A DNA stretch of 13,761 nt from Litorivivens sp047622145 (GTDB lineage: Bacteria; Pseudomonadota; Gammaproteobacteria; Pseudomonadales; Spongiibacteraceae), in NCBI GenBank assembly GCA_047622145.1, contig JBLHMO010000086.1:1-13761 (forward strand). Reading direction: 5' to 3'. Positions 1 to 7,038 of the stretch are shown here, piece by piece. The position numbers and the translations under genes are program-made. The notes under the pieces were generated by a model. That model had not been told where the DNA came from, did not search any database, and worked only from the letters and a program-made list of their open reading frames with translations. Positions within the stretch are counted from its first letter, which is position 1, and the number at the start of each line of letters is the position of its first letter.

Positions 1-1065
1 ATAAACCCTGCGGACACCTCTTTTCGCATTACTCTGGCCCGCTGCTTAGTAGTGATTTCTCGAAATGCCAGGCCGCGCATGGTCACCGCCAGCGCCTGCG
101 CCCCTGCGTTTCCGGACTGACCCGCCTCCACGGGTAGCAATACCGCAATCGCCGTGAATTGGGCGATAGTATTTTCAAATAACGGAACGACCGACGCCGC
201 CATAAAGGCCGTAATCAAATTAATCTGTAACTACGGCATCCGCTTCTTCACCGTGAAAAGAGATTTCGACAATGCTCCTTCTTGGCGGCTAGCACCCACC
301 ATTGCCAACAAATCAGATGACGACTCTTGTCGTGACGCTTGCAGCAAGCTCTCATGGTAGATAATACCCAGCAGCTGATTATTGAAATCGAACACCGGCA
401 AGTCGAACAGCTTTAGTTTCTCAAATAGTTCTGTAACTTCTTCATTCGGCGCAGTGTTTTGTACTGCCTCGGATACCGGCTGGGCGAGGGTTCCGAGGAA
501 GGCACCCGGTTCCGCAATAGCGATATCTTGTAGATGCACCCTTCCCGAAAGTCGACCGCTGTTATCGACCAAAAACAGAGAGCGAGCAGTTCTCAGTTTG
601 GCTTTGCGAAAAAAAGCTACAGCCGGCTCGAACGTCATGTCGCCGCGAAAGTGGTTAATCCGGGTATCCATCAGCCGACCAGCCGCGTTTTCCAGGTATT
701 CCATCAGAGTCGTTAATTCGTGTCGAACGTCGGGATCCAACATCTTCAAAAACGCCTGGAGAGGCTCCCCCTCGAATTGACCCAGCATTTTCACCGCGCA
801 ATGGGGAGGTAGCTCGCTCAACAACTGCTTTCCTAGCTCATCAGGCACGGCGCTCAACAGCATAGCTGCAACATTTGGCACTAACAGCTGCCACACCTGT
901 AGCTGCGAATAAAGCGCCTGCTTGCTTAACACCTTGGCAACCGTCGTGAGGTCCAGATCTTATAGGATCTGCGCCGCATCATTCGGATAATCCAGTAGAA
1001 AACTGGCGAGCCAATGTGTCATCGACTGCTTCGAATATCGCCTCATTACTCACGATATCCGACAT
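1..1065 (-). pseudogene. mgtE: Broken magnesium transporter MgtE, cut by the window edge
   Basis: MgtE is an inner-membrane Mg2+ channel with a cytoplasmic N domain, a CBS pair and a five-helix membrane domain. The longest open piece (231-932) carries the N domain and CBS pair, ending in GASRQEGALSKSLFTVKKRMP. The next codon, TAG at 231-233, sits where the family has Trp. The same frame then continues open to base 1 as LQINLITAFMAASVVPLFENT and later GQSGNAGAQALAVTMRG, which is the start of the membrane domain. A second in-frame stop, TAA at 960-962, lies inside an MgtE-like N-terminal stretch (FLLDYPNDAAQIL, stop, DLDLTTVAKVL). The best start (ATG at 1065, preceded by GGGAGAAGAG) is in another frame and reads only 28 codons, which suggests a frameshift as well. 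A Glu replaces the usual hydrophobic residue before AGQSGN. Two stops of different type plus a frame break indicate a dead gene; assembly error remains possible. Confidence 0.85.
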
Positions 1066-1220
1066 CACTCTTCTCCCTTGCTTGCGACACCATTAGTTGT
1101 CATCTTCAGCAAGCCACTCGCCATGGTAACCATGCCCTTACTCAAGTGGGCCGCTCCAGCAAACCCAATGAGACGAACTGAGACAGAGCCAAAAAACCAC
1201 TATCCTACTGTTTTATAAGA

Positions 1221-1850
1221 TCATTGGCTCAGCAATCGCAAACGGTCTGGCAGGTACGCCAAGCGGCGATTAAATGCGCCGGCAACGACCGGACCGGCCG
1301 CTTCTATGCCAATCAGCTTCATGGTGGTCGAGCTGCCGGCACTCTCTCTCTGCAACAGCAGCACCAATTGGAGTGAGGGATTCCACCACACGGTCAAAAC
1401 ACCAGATGCGAGTTCCGTCTGATATTTTTCAACCCGCTGGCAGGCCTCGCCTGACGTGCCCATGCGCGTCATTTTGTTCAGCGCGTCCCGTGATAACAGC
1501 TGATATTTGGATGACCAACCTGCATCCGCAACCGTCTCCGATACTATCAGCCGACGCCGACGGTCACTGATACGCCTGCGTTCGATGTCGCCCACACCCA
1601 GATTGCGCCAAATGTCGGTATAGCCATGCTCAGGCCGTTCATGGGCAACCTCGCTGTGCATTCGCCACAGTATCAGTGATTCGACGCGCGGCTCCCCGCC
1701 TGCGGCCGACTGCTGCTCGATTCGATAAGACGCACCCAGAATATCGCGATTAATACCGCAATCAGCCGCCACAATTCCGCTCCATAGGAATACACATAGC
1801 GCCGATATGAGTCGGAACAGGATACTGCGGCCAAGAGCCAATTTTCGCAT
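1221..1850 (-). CDS. Unrecognised exported protein with signal peptide
   Basis: The family is not recognised. The 209-residue product starts with a basic N-terminus (MRKLALGR), a hydrophobic core at about residues 9-27 and a likely signal peptidase I site after VAA, so it is probably periplasmic. It is not a lipoprotein, because Asp precedes the first Cys. The mature part has two cysteines (about residues 31 and 136) that could form a disulfide, a very basic patch (RRRISDRRRR) and a WWNPSLQLVLLLQRE segment that looks like a beta strand pair. The region upstream of the ATG has no clear Shine-Dalgarno sequence, so the start rests mainly on the signal peptide. It lies 114 bases downstream of the acyl-CoA dehydrogenase operon on the same strand, separated by a possible hairpin, so it may be transcribed separately. 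It is most likely a lineage-specific envelope protein, and no function is proposed. Confidence 0.7.
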   Translation of the reverse strand: MRKLALGRSILFRLISALCVFLWSGIVAADCGINRDILGASYRIEQQSAAGGEPRVESLILWRMHSEVAHERPEHGYTDIWRNLGVGDIERRRISDRRRRLIVSETVADAGWSSKYQLLSRDALNKMTRMGTSGEACQRVEKYQTELASGVLTVWWNPSLQLVLLLQRESAGSSTTMKLIGIEAAGPVVAGAFNRRLAYLPDRLRLLSQ

Positions 1851-1918
1851 GAAAAGCCCAAGGCGTCGGGAACAGGCCCGGTGTCGACGGGAGGGGGGAA
1901 AGGATTTTCAGAAGAAGC

Positions 1919-1945
1919 ACCCGACATTGCAAGACAATACCGGGT
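1919..1945 (-). terminator. Possible hairpin terminator after the acyl-CoA dehydrogenase operon
   Basis: Arms 1919-1929 and 1935-1945 pair at 9 of 11 positions around a five-base loop. The hairpin lies 20 bases past the stop codon of the acyl-CoA dehydrogenase gene. On the minus strand it is followed by a pyrimidine-rich stretch (GCTTCTTCT) that is not a clean T-run, so termination there may be weak or Rho-assisted. The plus-strand side does have a T-rich tail, but no plus-strand gene ends here. Confidence 0.4.
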
Positions 1946-1964
1946 TTATTTTCTGGAGAATGAC

Positions 1965-3164
1965 TTACTTACGCAGTTCCAGCTTAGCGATCTGATTGCG
2001 ATGTACTTCGTCCGGGCCATCCGCGAGCCGCAGGGTACGCGCATTAGCATAGGCATAGGACAAGCCGAAATCATCACTGACACCGCCGCCACCGTGAGCC
2101 TGAATGGCCCAATCAATCACCTGACAGGCCATCGTCGGCGCCGCCACCTTGATCATGGCGATTTCTTTGGCCGCGACTTTGTTGCCCACTTTATCCATTT
2201 TGAAGGCTGCATTCAGTACTAAAAGACGCGTTTGATCGATCATAATACGCGATTCAGCTATTCGCTCAGACCAGACAGATTGCTGCGCCACCGCTTTACC
2301 AAAGGCGACACGCTCCTGCAGTCGTGCACACATTTTTTCCAATGCCCGTTCAGCTAAACCAATCAAGCGCATGCAATGGTGGATGCGACCCGGCCCAAGC
2401 CGACCCTGCGCAATTTCAAAGCCACGACCTTCGCCCAGCAGTATATTAGTCGCGGGTACGCGGACATTTTCGAACAAAATTTCGGCATGACCGTGCGGTG
2501 CGTCGTCGAAACCGAATACCGGCAGGTGGCGCAACACCGTGACGCCGGGGGTATCGCGCGGCACCAGAATCATGGACTGCTGCTGATGCCGATTGGCGTT
2601 TTCGGGGTCTGACTTGCCCATAAAAATAAAGATCTTGCAGCGGGGATCGTTGCCGCCTGAAGACCACCATTTACGGCCATTAATGACATAGTCGTCACCA
2701 TCACGCACAATCGAACTTTCGATATTGGTCGCGTCGGACGACGCAACACCCGGCTCAGTCATCGCGAAGCAAGAGCGTATTTCGCCGTTCAGCAAGGGTT
2801 CCAACCATTTCTTCTGATGCTCTTTACTGCCGTAACGTGCCAATACTTCCATATTGCCGGTATCAGGCGCGTTACAGTTAAAGACTTCCGGCGCCCAAAC
2901 AACGCGACCCATAATTTCGCACAGCGGCGCGTACTCGAGATTGGTCAGGCCTGCACCATGATCCGACTCTGGCAAAAATAGATTCCACAAACCAGCCTCT
3001 TTGGCCAGCGGCTTCAACTCTTCCATCACAGCCGTTGGCTGCCAGCGATCACCTTCGGCCACCTCCGCCACAAACCGGGCTTCGTTGGGGTAAACGTGTT
3101 CATCCATAAACGCATTAAGGCGCGCAATCAGTTCCTGAACTTTTTCCGTGTATTCAAAATTCAT
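1965..3164 (-). CDS. Acyl-CoA dehydrogenase of the ACAD10/ACAD11 (LvaC-like) type
   Basis: A 399-residue FAD flavoprotein of usual family length. The FAD/substrate motif MTEPGVASSD is at 135-144, followed by an INGRKWWSSGG segment. The signature GPGRIHHCMR (257-266), HGGGGVSDD (357-365) and the C-terminal ADGPDEVHR (381-389) are characteristic of the dehydrogenase half of ACAD11. At the position where medium-chain acyl-CoA dehydrogenase has its catalytic Glu (YEG), this protein has Asp382 (ADG), as I recall for this subfamily. Known family chemistry (ACAD10/11, LvaC) is removal of phosphate from a 4-phosphoacyl-CoA to give an unsaturated acyl-CoA, not only simple alpha,beta-dehydrogenation. 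The ATG is preceded by AGGAGA. It is the last gene of a five-gene operon, 33 bases after the kinase gene that would supply its phosphorylated substrate. The exact substrate chain is unknown. Confidence 0.93.
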   Translation of the reverse strand: MNFEYTEKVQELIARLNAFMDEHVYPNEARFVAEVAEGDRWQPTAVMEELKPLAKEAGLWNLFLPESDHGAGLTNLEYAPLCEIMGRVVWAPEVFNCNAPDTGNMEVLARYGSKEHQKKWLEPLLNGEIRSCFAMTEPGVASSDATNIESSIVRDGDDYVINGRKWWSSGGNDPRCKIFIFMGKSDPENANRHQQQSMILVPRDTPGVTVLRHLPVFGFDDAPHGHAEILFENVRVPATNILLGEGRGFEIAQGRLGPGRIHHCMRLIGLAERALEKMCARLQERVAFGKAVAQQSVWSERIAESRIMIDQTRLLVLNAAFKMDKVGNKVAAKEIAMIKVAAPTMACQVIDWAIQAHGGGGVSDDFGLSYAYANARTLRLADGPDEVHRNQIAKLELRK

Positions 3165-3197
3165 TGTCTTCTCCTGAGATTCTATTGAACGCGTCTA

Positions 3198-4271
3198 TCA
3201 AGTACGCGACTGCATTTTTTCTACCTGATGCCAAGCGAGTTCCGCTAGGGGCTTGGCGGCGGAGCCCATTTCCTCCGCCTGCTTGCTTGCTGCCGTGCCA
3301 GACTTAACCCGCCCCATAATGCCCTGCAAAATACCCGCAAGACGGAACATGTTGTAAGCCATATAAAAATCCCAGTGACGGGGATCGATCTCTTTGTTGG
3401 TGCGCTGGCAGTAGTCTTTTATATGCTCGGCTTCGCTTGGAATACCTATGGATTTCAGGTCAGTTCCCGCAAGCCCGCGAACCGTATTAGGCAAATGCCA
3501 GGTCATGCAGTGATAGGCAAAATCTGCCAGTGGATGTCCGAGTGTCGACAGCTCCCAGTCCAGCACCGCAATAATGCGCGGTTCAGTGGGGTGTAGCATC
3601 ATATTATCCAGCCGGAAATCGCCGTGCACGATTGCGGTGTCGTCGCCCTCAGGAATATTGTCCGGCAGCCATTCGATCAGGCGCTCCATCGCCTCAATCT
3701 TGCCGGTTTCCGAAGCGCGGTACTGCTTGCTCCAGCGGCTGATCTGGCGCTCAAAATAATTTCCCGCTTTGCCGAAGGACTCAAGGCCAATGGCCGTGTA
3801 ATCGACACTGTGCAGCGCGGCCATCACGCGGTTCATATCTTCAAATATGGCCGTGCGCTCACCGGGGCTCAAATCGGGCAGTTCCGGATCCCACAGCACG
3901 CGGCCGTTCACGCAATCCATGATGTAAAACGGCGTGCCGATTACCGACTCGTCTTCACATAGGCTGTAGGTTTTCGCCACCGGAACGTCGGTAGAAGCCA
4001 GCGCCGTCATCACTCGATATTCGCGATCAACGGCATGAGCAGACGCTAACAAAGCACCCGGCGGCTTGCGCCGCAGCACATAGTCTTTGCCGCCAGCGTT
4101 AAGCTTATAGGTAGGATTGGACTGCCCGCCTTTAAACTGCGCTACGCTTAGTTCACCCGAAAAGCCCTCGACATGCTCGGCCATATAGGCGTGTAACCGC
4201 GCCACATCAAACTGATGCTTGTCCTGAACTGCCATCGTGCCGGTAAAGCTACCGGCGAGTTTGTCTGCCAT
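3198..4271 (-). CDS. APH-fold kinase resembling the kinase half of ACAD11 (LvaA-like)
   Basis: A 357-residue cytoplasmic phosphotransferase of the aminoglycoside phosphotransferase/choline kinase fold. The nucleotide-binding lobe has QFKGGQSNPTYKL (45-57) and YVLRRKPPG (64-72). The catalytic loop is HGDFRLDN (216-223, Asp218 as base) and the metal-binding segment is VLDWELSTLGHPLADFAYH (236-254). These segments match the N-terminal half of human ACAD11 closely from memory, and the role matches LvaA of Pseudomonas putida, which phosphorylates the 4-hydroxyl of 4-hydroxyvaleryl-CoA. The inferred job is ATP-dependent phosphorylation of a hydroxyacyl-CoA, whose phosphate the neighbouring dehydrogenase then eliminates. 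It starts only 3 bases after the oxidoreductase stop codon, with a weak ribosome site (AAGGC); Met13 is an alternative start. It should not be annotated as an antibiotic-resistance kinase. Confidence 0.92.
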   Translation of the reverse strand: MADKLAGSFTGTMAVQDKHQFDVARLHAYMAEHVEGFSGELSVAQFKGGQSNPTYKLNAGGKDYVLRRKPPGALLASAHAVDREYRVMTALASTDVPVAKTYSLCEDESVIGTPFYIMDCVNGRVLWDPELPDLSPGERTAIFEDMNRVMAALHSVDYTAIGLESFGKAGNYFERQISRWSKQYRASETGKIEAMERLIEWLPDNIPEGDDTAIVHGDFRLDNMMLHPTEPRIIAVLDWELSTLGHPLADFAYHCMTWHLPNTVRGLAGTDLKSIGIPSEAEHIKDYCQRTNKEIDPRHWDFYMAYNMFRLAGILQGIMGRVKSGTAASKQAEEMGSAAKPLAELAWHQVEKMQSRT

Positions 4272-4274
4272 GCC

Positions 4275-5258
4275 TTAATCCCCTGCGGGTGTAATAACGA
4301 TTTTTCCGGAGACCTTGCGATCCATTAGCGAACGAATGGCTGCAGGGCCCTCTTCAAGCGAGTAGGTACCGGCGATATGCGGCCGCAACTTGCCCTGCTG
4401 CAACCAGTCAAACAAAGCGAATAAATCCTTGAGGTTGTGGTCGGGTTCGCGCTTCACATAGTCGCCCCAGAAGACGCCGATTATCGAACTGCCTTTGAGC
4501 AGCGTAAGGTTCAACGGCACCTTGGGAATCTCGCCGTTGGCAAAGCCAATGACCAGAAAGCGTCCGCGCCAGCCGGTGCTGCGCAGTGCAATTTCACTGA
4601 AAGGACCGCCAACGGGATCGTAAACCACATCCACACCTTTGCCGCCGGTCAACTCTTTCAAGCGCGCCTTCATGTCTTCGCTTTCGTAATTGATGAATTC
4701 GTCAGCGCCGTGGTCTTTACACACAGCGAGCTTCTCAGAGGTTGATGCGGCCGCAATGACCCGCGCGCCCAGCGCCCTGCCAATTTCAATAGCGGCCAAA
4801 CCAACGCCGCCGGAAGCGCCCAACACCAACAGGGTTTCGCCCTCTTTTATAGCCGCACGATCGACCAGCGCGTGGTAGGAGGTAGCGTAGGTCATGACGA
4901 AGGCCGACGCCGTTACAAAATCCAAACCTTCGGGCATGGGAATAACCGACATCGCATCGCAGCAAACCTGCTCGGCAAAAGCGCCCCAGCCGGTGAAGGC
5001 TATAACTTTGTCACCAACGTTGAGGTGCTTGACGCCTTCGCCCACACTGCGCACCACACCGGCACATTCGCCGCCGGCGGAAAACGGAAGCTCGGGTTTA
5101 AATTGATACAGGTTTTGAATAATCAGTGTATCGGGGAAATTGACCGCCGCGGCTTTCACATCCAGTACCACCTGGTTTTTACCCGGCCTTGGATCGGCGA
5201 CTTCGTCGACCACCAGTTTCTCGGGTGGCCCATGTTCTGTACACAGTAATGCTTTCAT
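4275..5258 (-). CDS. NADPH:quinone-oxidoreductase-family enzyme (zinc-free MDR)
   Basis: A 327-residue medium-chain dehydrogenase/reductase. The N-terminal GroES-like half includes AAAVNFPDTLIIQNLYQ (37-53) and AGGECAGVV (61-69). The Rossmann half carries the nucleotide-binding GASGGVG (147-153). The cysteines and histidines that bind zinc in alcohol dehydrogenases are absent, which places it with the quinone oxidoreductase/enoyl reductase-like group and suggests NADPH use. In this operon it could reduce an enoyl-type or carbonyl intermediate of the acyl-CoA pathway, but the substrate cannot be read from the sequence. Its ATG follows a strong GGAG at 5-base spacing, and the gap to the upstream dehydrogenase is only 9 bases, so the stop codon of that gene adjoins this ribosome site. 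It belongs to the five-gene operon. Confidence 0.9.
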   Translation of the reverse strand: MKALLCTEHGPPEKLVVDEVADPRPGKNQVVLDVKAAAVNFPDTLIIQNLYQFKPELPFSAGGECAGVVRSVGEGVKHLNVGDKVIAFTGWGAFAEQVCCDAMSVIPMPEGLDFVTASAFVMTYATSYHALVDRAAIKEGETLLVLGASGGVGLAAIEIGRALGARVIAAASTSEKLAVCKDHGADEFINYESEDMKARLKELTGGKGVDVVYDPVGGPFSEIALRSTGWRGRFLVIGFANGEIPKVPLNLTLLKGSSIIGVFWGDYVKREPDHNLKDLFALFDWLQQGKLRPHIAGTYSLEEGPAAIRSLMDRKVSGKIVITPAGD

Positions 5259-5267
5259 AGTTGCTCC

Positions 5268-6095
5268 TTAAGCGAATGGACTCGTAGGAGGTCGATCTTC
5301 AAGAATATCGCGCATCCGCGTTTCCACACTAACGCGGGCGCCCTTGTGCGGCAGAATATAGAATCGATTTTCCTTTACTGAGTCGACGGTAAAGCGAGCA
5401 ATATCTTCGGCGCTCAAGCGTCCGGCCGCGATCGCAGCGCGCACAAACTCGGCATAGGCTTCACCCTCGGGATTGCAGGCGCTAAGTTCAGGCGGGCGGT
5501 TGCGCTCGGAATCAGCAATACCCGTGGCGAAAAAGGCCGGGCACAATACCGAAACGCCGATATTAGCTTTCGCGACCTGCAAGTCATGATGCAAACACTC
5601 AGAGAGCGTCACCACACCGTGTTTGGAGACGCAGTAAACGCCAGAGCCCGGCACCGAGGTTAAGCCGGCCAATGAGCCCGTATTCACGATATGGGCAGCG
5701 CTACCTTGCTCCAATATACGCGGTACAAAGGCCTGAATACCGTGGACAACGCCCATCAGATTGACGCCCATGACCCAGTCCCACTCGTCGCTGGTACTGC
5801 TCCAAAGCGGGCCAGAAGCGGCTACTCCGGCATTGTTAAGTAACAGATTCGCCTGGCCAAAGGCTTCGTAGGTGGCGTCGGCCAAGGCATCCAGCTCGGC
5901 ACGCTTGGAAACGTCGCAGCGCCGGCTAATGACATCTACATCGCCCAGTAGTGCCATCGTGGCTTCAAGTCCGCGCTCATCCACATCCGCGAGTACCAGC
6001 TTCATATCCTCCGCTGCACATAACTTGGCGAGTTCGCGGCCAAGGCCGCTGCCCGCGCCAGTAATAACGGCAACGCCGTCCTTCAGATCCTGCAT
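5268..6095 (-). CDS. Short-chain dehydrogenase/reductase (SDR), second operon gene
   Basis: A 275-residue classical SDR. It has the cofactor motif TGAGSGLG (12-19), Asp39 in LADVDE after the second strand (which favours NAD over NADP), NNAG (87-90), and the catalytic set Ser141, Tyr154 and Lys158 (VYCVSKHG). The C-terminal part (about 190-275) is longer than in FabG and resembles SDRs that act on larger hydrophobic alcohols or ketones. It probably interconverts a hydroxyl and a keto group on a fatty-acyl or alcohol substrate for the pathway encoded by the operon; this is inferred from the neighbours. The ATG follows AGGTG at normal spacing. The gene sits 30 bases after the first SDR and 9 bases before the oxidoreductase. 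Confidence 0.9.
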   Translation of the reverse strand: MQDLKDGVAVITGAGSGLGRELAKLCAAEDMKLVLADVDERGLEATMALLGDVDVISRRCDVSKRAELDALADATYEAFGQANLLLNNAGVAASGPLWSSTSDEWDWVMGVNLMGVVHGIQAFVPRILEQGSAAHIVNTGSLAGLTSVPGSGVYCVSKHGVVTLSECLHHDLQVAKANIGVSVLCPAFFATGIADSERNRPPELSACNPEGEAYAEFVRAAIAAGRLSAEDIARFTVDSVKENRFYILPHKGARVSVETRMRDILEDRPPTSPFA

Positions 6096-6125
6096 GTTTG
6101 CACCTTTTATTTGTGAATTGGGGGC

Positions 6126-6899
6126 TCAGGCAGTCAGGTAACCACCATCGACGTTTAAACAGGCGCCGGTGGTGTAGCTTGCCATATCTGAAGCCAGATA
6201 CAGCACCGCTCCCGCCATTTCGGAAGGGTCCGCAACGCGGCGCATGGGTACATGCCCCATCGCATGCTTAAGAATCTCTTCGTTCTGAACCAGTGCCGCC
6301 GCAAATTTGGTATCGGTTGCACCGGGCAGCAGGGCGTTGACCCGCACCTGCTGAGCCGCGCACTCTTTCGCAAAGGCCTTAGTCATAGAAATGACCGCCG
6401 CCTTGGTTATTGAATAGATGCCCTGCATTTCACCGGGAATAACGCCGTTGATCGAAGCGACATTGACGATGCTGCCACCGCCATTCTCGGCCATGAGTTT
6501 TACGCCCTGCTGGGACATAAAGAAATAGCCTCGGATATTCACGTCGACCGTTTTTTGGAACATGGATTCGTCAGTCTCGGTAATCGGCCCGAAATGCGGA
6601 TTGGTCGCAGCATTGTTTATCAGGATATCGAGTTTGCCGTGATCCTTGCGGATGTCCGCAAAGATGCTTTCGATTTGTGCCATCTCGCCAATGTGGCAAA
6701 CGCGAGCCTCGGCTTTGCCACCGGCGTTGCGGATATCAGTGGCAACCTTTTCACAGCCGTCAATTTTACGGCTGGACACAATCACGGTCGCGCCGTTGGC
6801 GGCCAGCAGATGAGCAATTGATTCGCCAATGCCGCGACTGGCGCCGGTTACCAAGGCCAACTTACCTGTAAGATCAAAACCATTGCTTGCTGCCTGCAT
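6126..6899 (-). CDS. Short-chain dehydrogenase/reductase (SDR), first operon gene
   Basis: A 257-residue FabG/DHRS4-like SDR of standard length. It has TGASRGIG (18-25), SSRK (42-45, a basic residue after the second strand that is compatible with NADP), NNAA (95-98), the catalytic Ser149, Tyr162 and Lys166 (IYSITKAA), and the usual C-terminal NVDGGY ending. The likely role is oxidoreduction of a keto or hydroxy group on the acyl-CoA that the downstream kinase and dehydrogenase handle. In the levulinate system an SDR-like enzyme (LvaD) makes the 4-hydroxyacyl-CoA, so one of the two SDRs here may do the same. The ATG follows GAGAGGT. This is the promoter-proximal gene, divergent from the LysR gene, and its start codon lies within a TTCATGCA repeat shared with the regulator side. 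Confidence 0.91.
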   Translation of the reverse strand: MQAASNGFDLTGKLALVTGASRGIGESIAHLLAANGATVIVSSRKIDGCEKVATDIRNAGGKAEARVCHIGEMAQIESIFADIRKDHGKLDILINNAATNPHFGPITETDESMFQKTVDVNIRGYFFMSQQGVKLMAENGGGSIVNVASINGVIPGEMQGIYSITKAAVISMTKAFAKECAAQQVRVNALLPGATDTKFAAALVQNEEILKHAMGHVPMRRVADPSEMAGAVLYLASDMASYTTGACLNVDGGYLTA

Positions 6900-6941
6900 G
6901 AATACCTCTCGTTATGCGCACATTATTTGTAAATTGTGTTC

Positions 6942-6957
6942 GGCATGAAAACATGCC
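6942..6957. promoter_or_regulatory. Perfect inverted repeat between operon and LysR gene, likely operator
   Basis: GGCATG and CATGCC flank a four-base AAAA spacer, giving a perfect 6+6 inverted repeat. It sits 42 bases upstream of the first SDR start in the 134-base divergent gap. LysR regulators normally bind such dyads in the shared control region, so this is the best candidate operator. The repeat is seen directly; its role is inferred. Confidence 0.5.
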
Positions 6958-7015
6958 AGTTTAGACCCCCTAAACCCATCATTCCAATCGATTGAAGTTA
7001 TACCCCTGTATTCGT

Positions 7016-7038
7016 TTCATGCATAATGGATTCATGCA
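7016..7038. repeat. Direct repeat TTCATGCA at the LysR start, possible autoregulatory site
   Basis: TTCATGCA occurs at 7016-7023 and 7031-7038, 15 bases apart, and a third copy lies on the minus strand at 6896-6903 over the first SDR start codon. The pair also forms TGCAT and ATGCA arms around a nine-base spacer. The second copy contains the proposed LysR start codon, so binding here could repress the regulator's own expression. The role is inference. Confidence 0.35.

Noticed and set aside
231..962. Readthrough or stop-codon recoding in mgtE as a functional device
   Set aside because: Two different stop codons are involved (TAA and TAG), both serve as normal stops elsewhere in the window, no recoding structure was seen, and a frame break is also likely. 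Decay is simpler.
3198..4271. Antibiotic-resistance aminoglycoside phosphotransferase
   Set aside because: The fold is shared, but the detailed motifs match the ACAD11/LvaA kinases and the gene is embedded in an acyl-CoA operon.
6992..7033. Longer LysR N-terminus starting at 6992 or 7019
   Set aside because: The extra residues do not resemble a LysR N-terminus and no ribosome site precedes either ATG; the start at 7034 fits the family.
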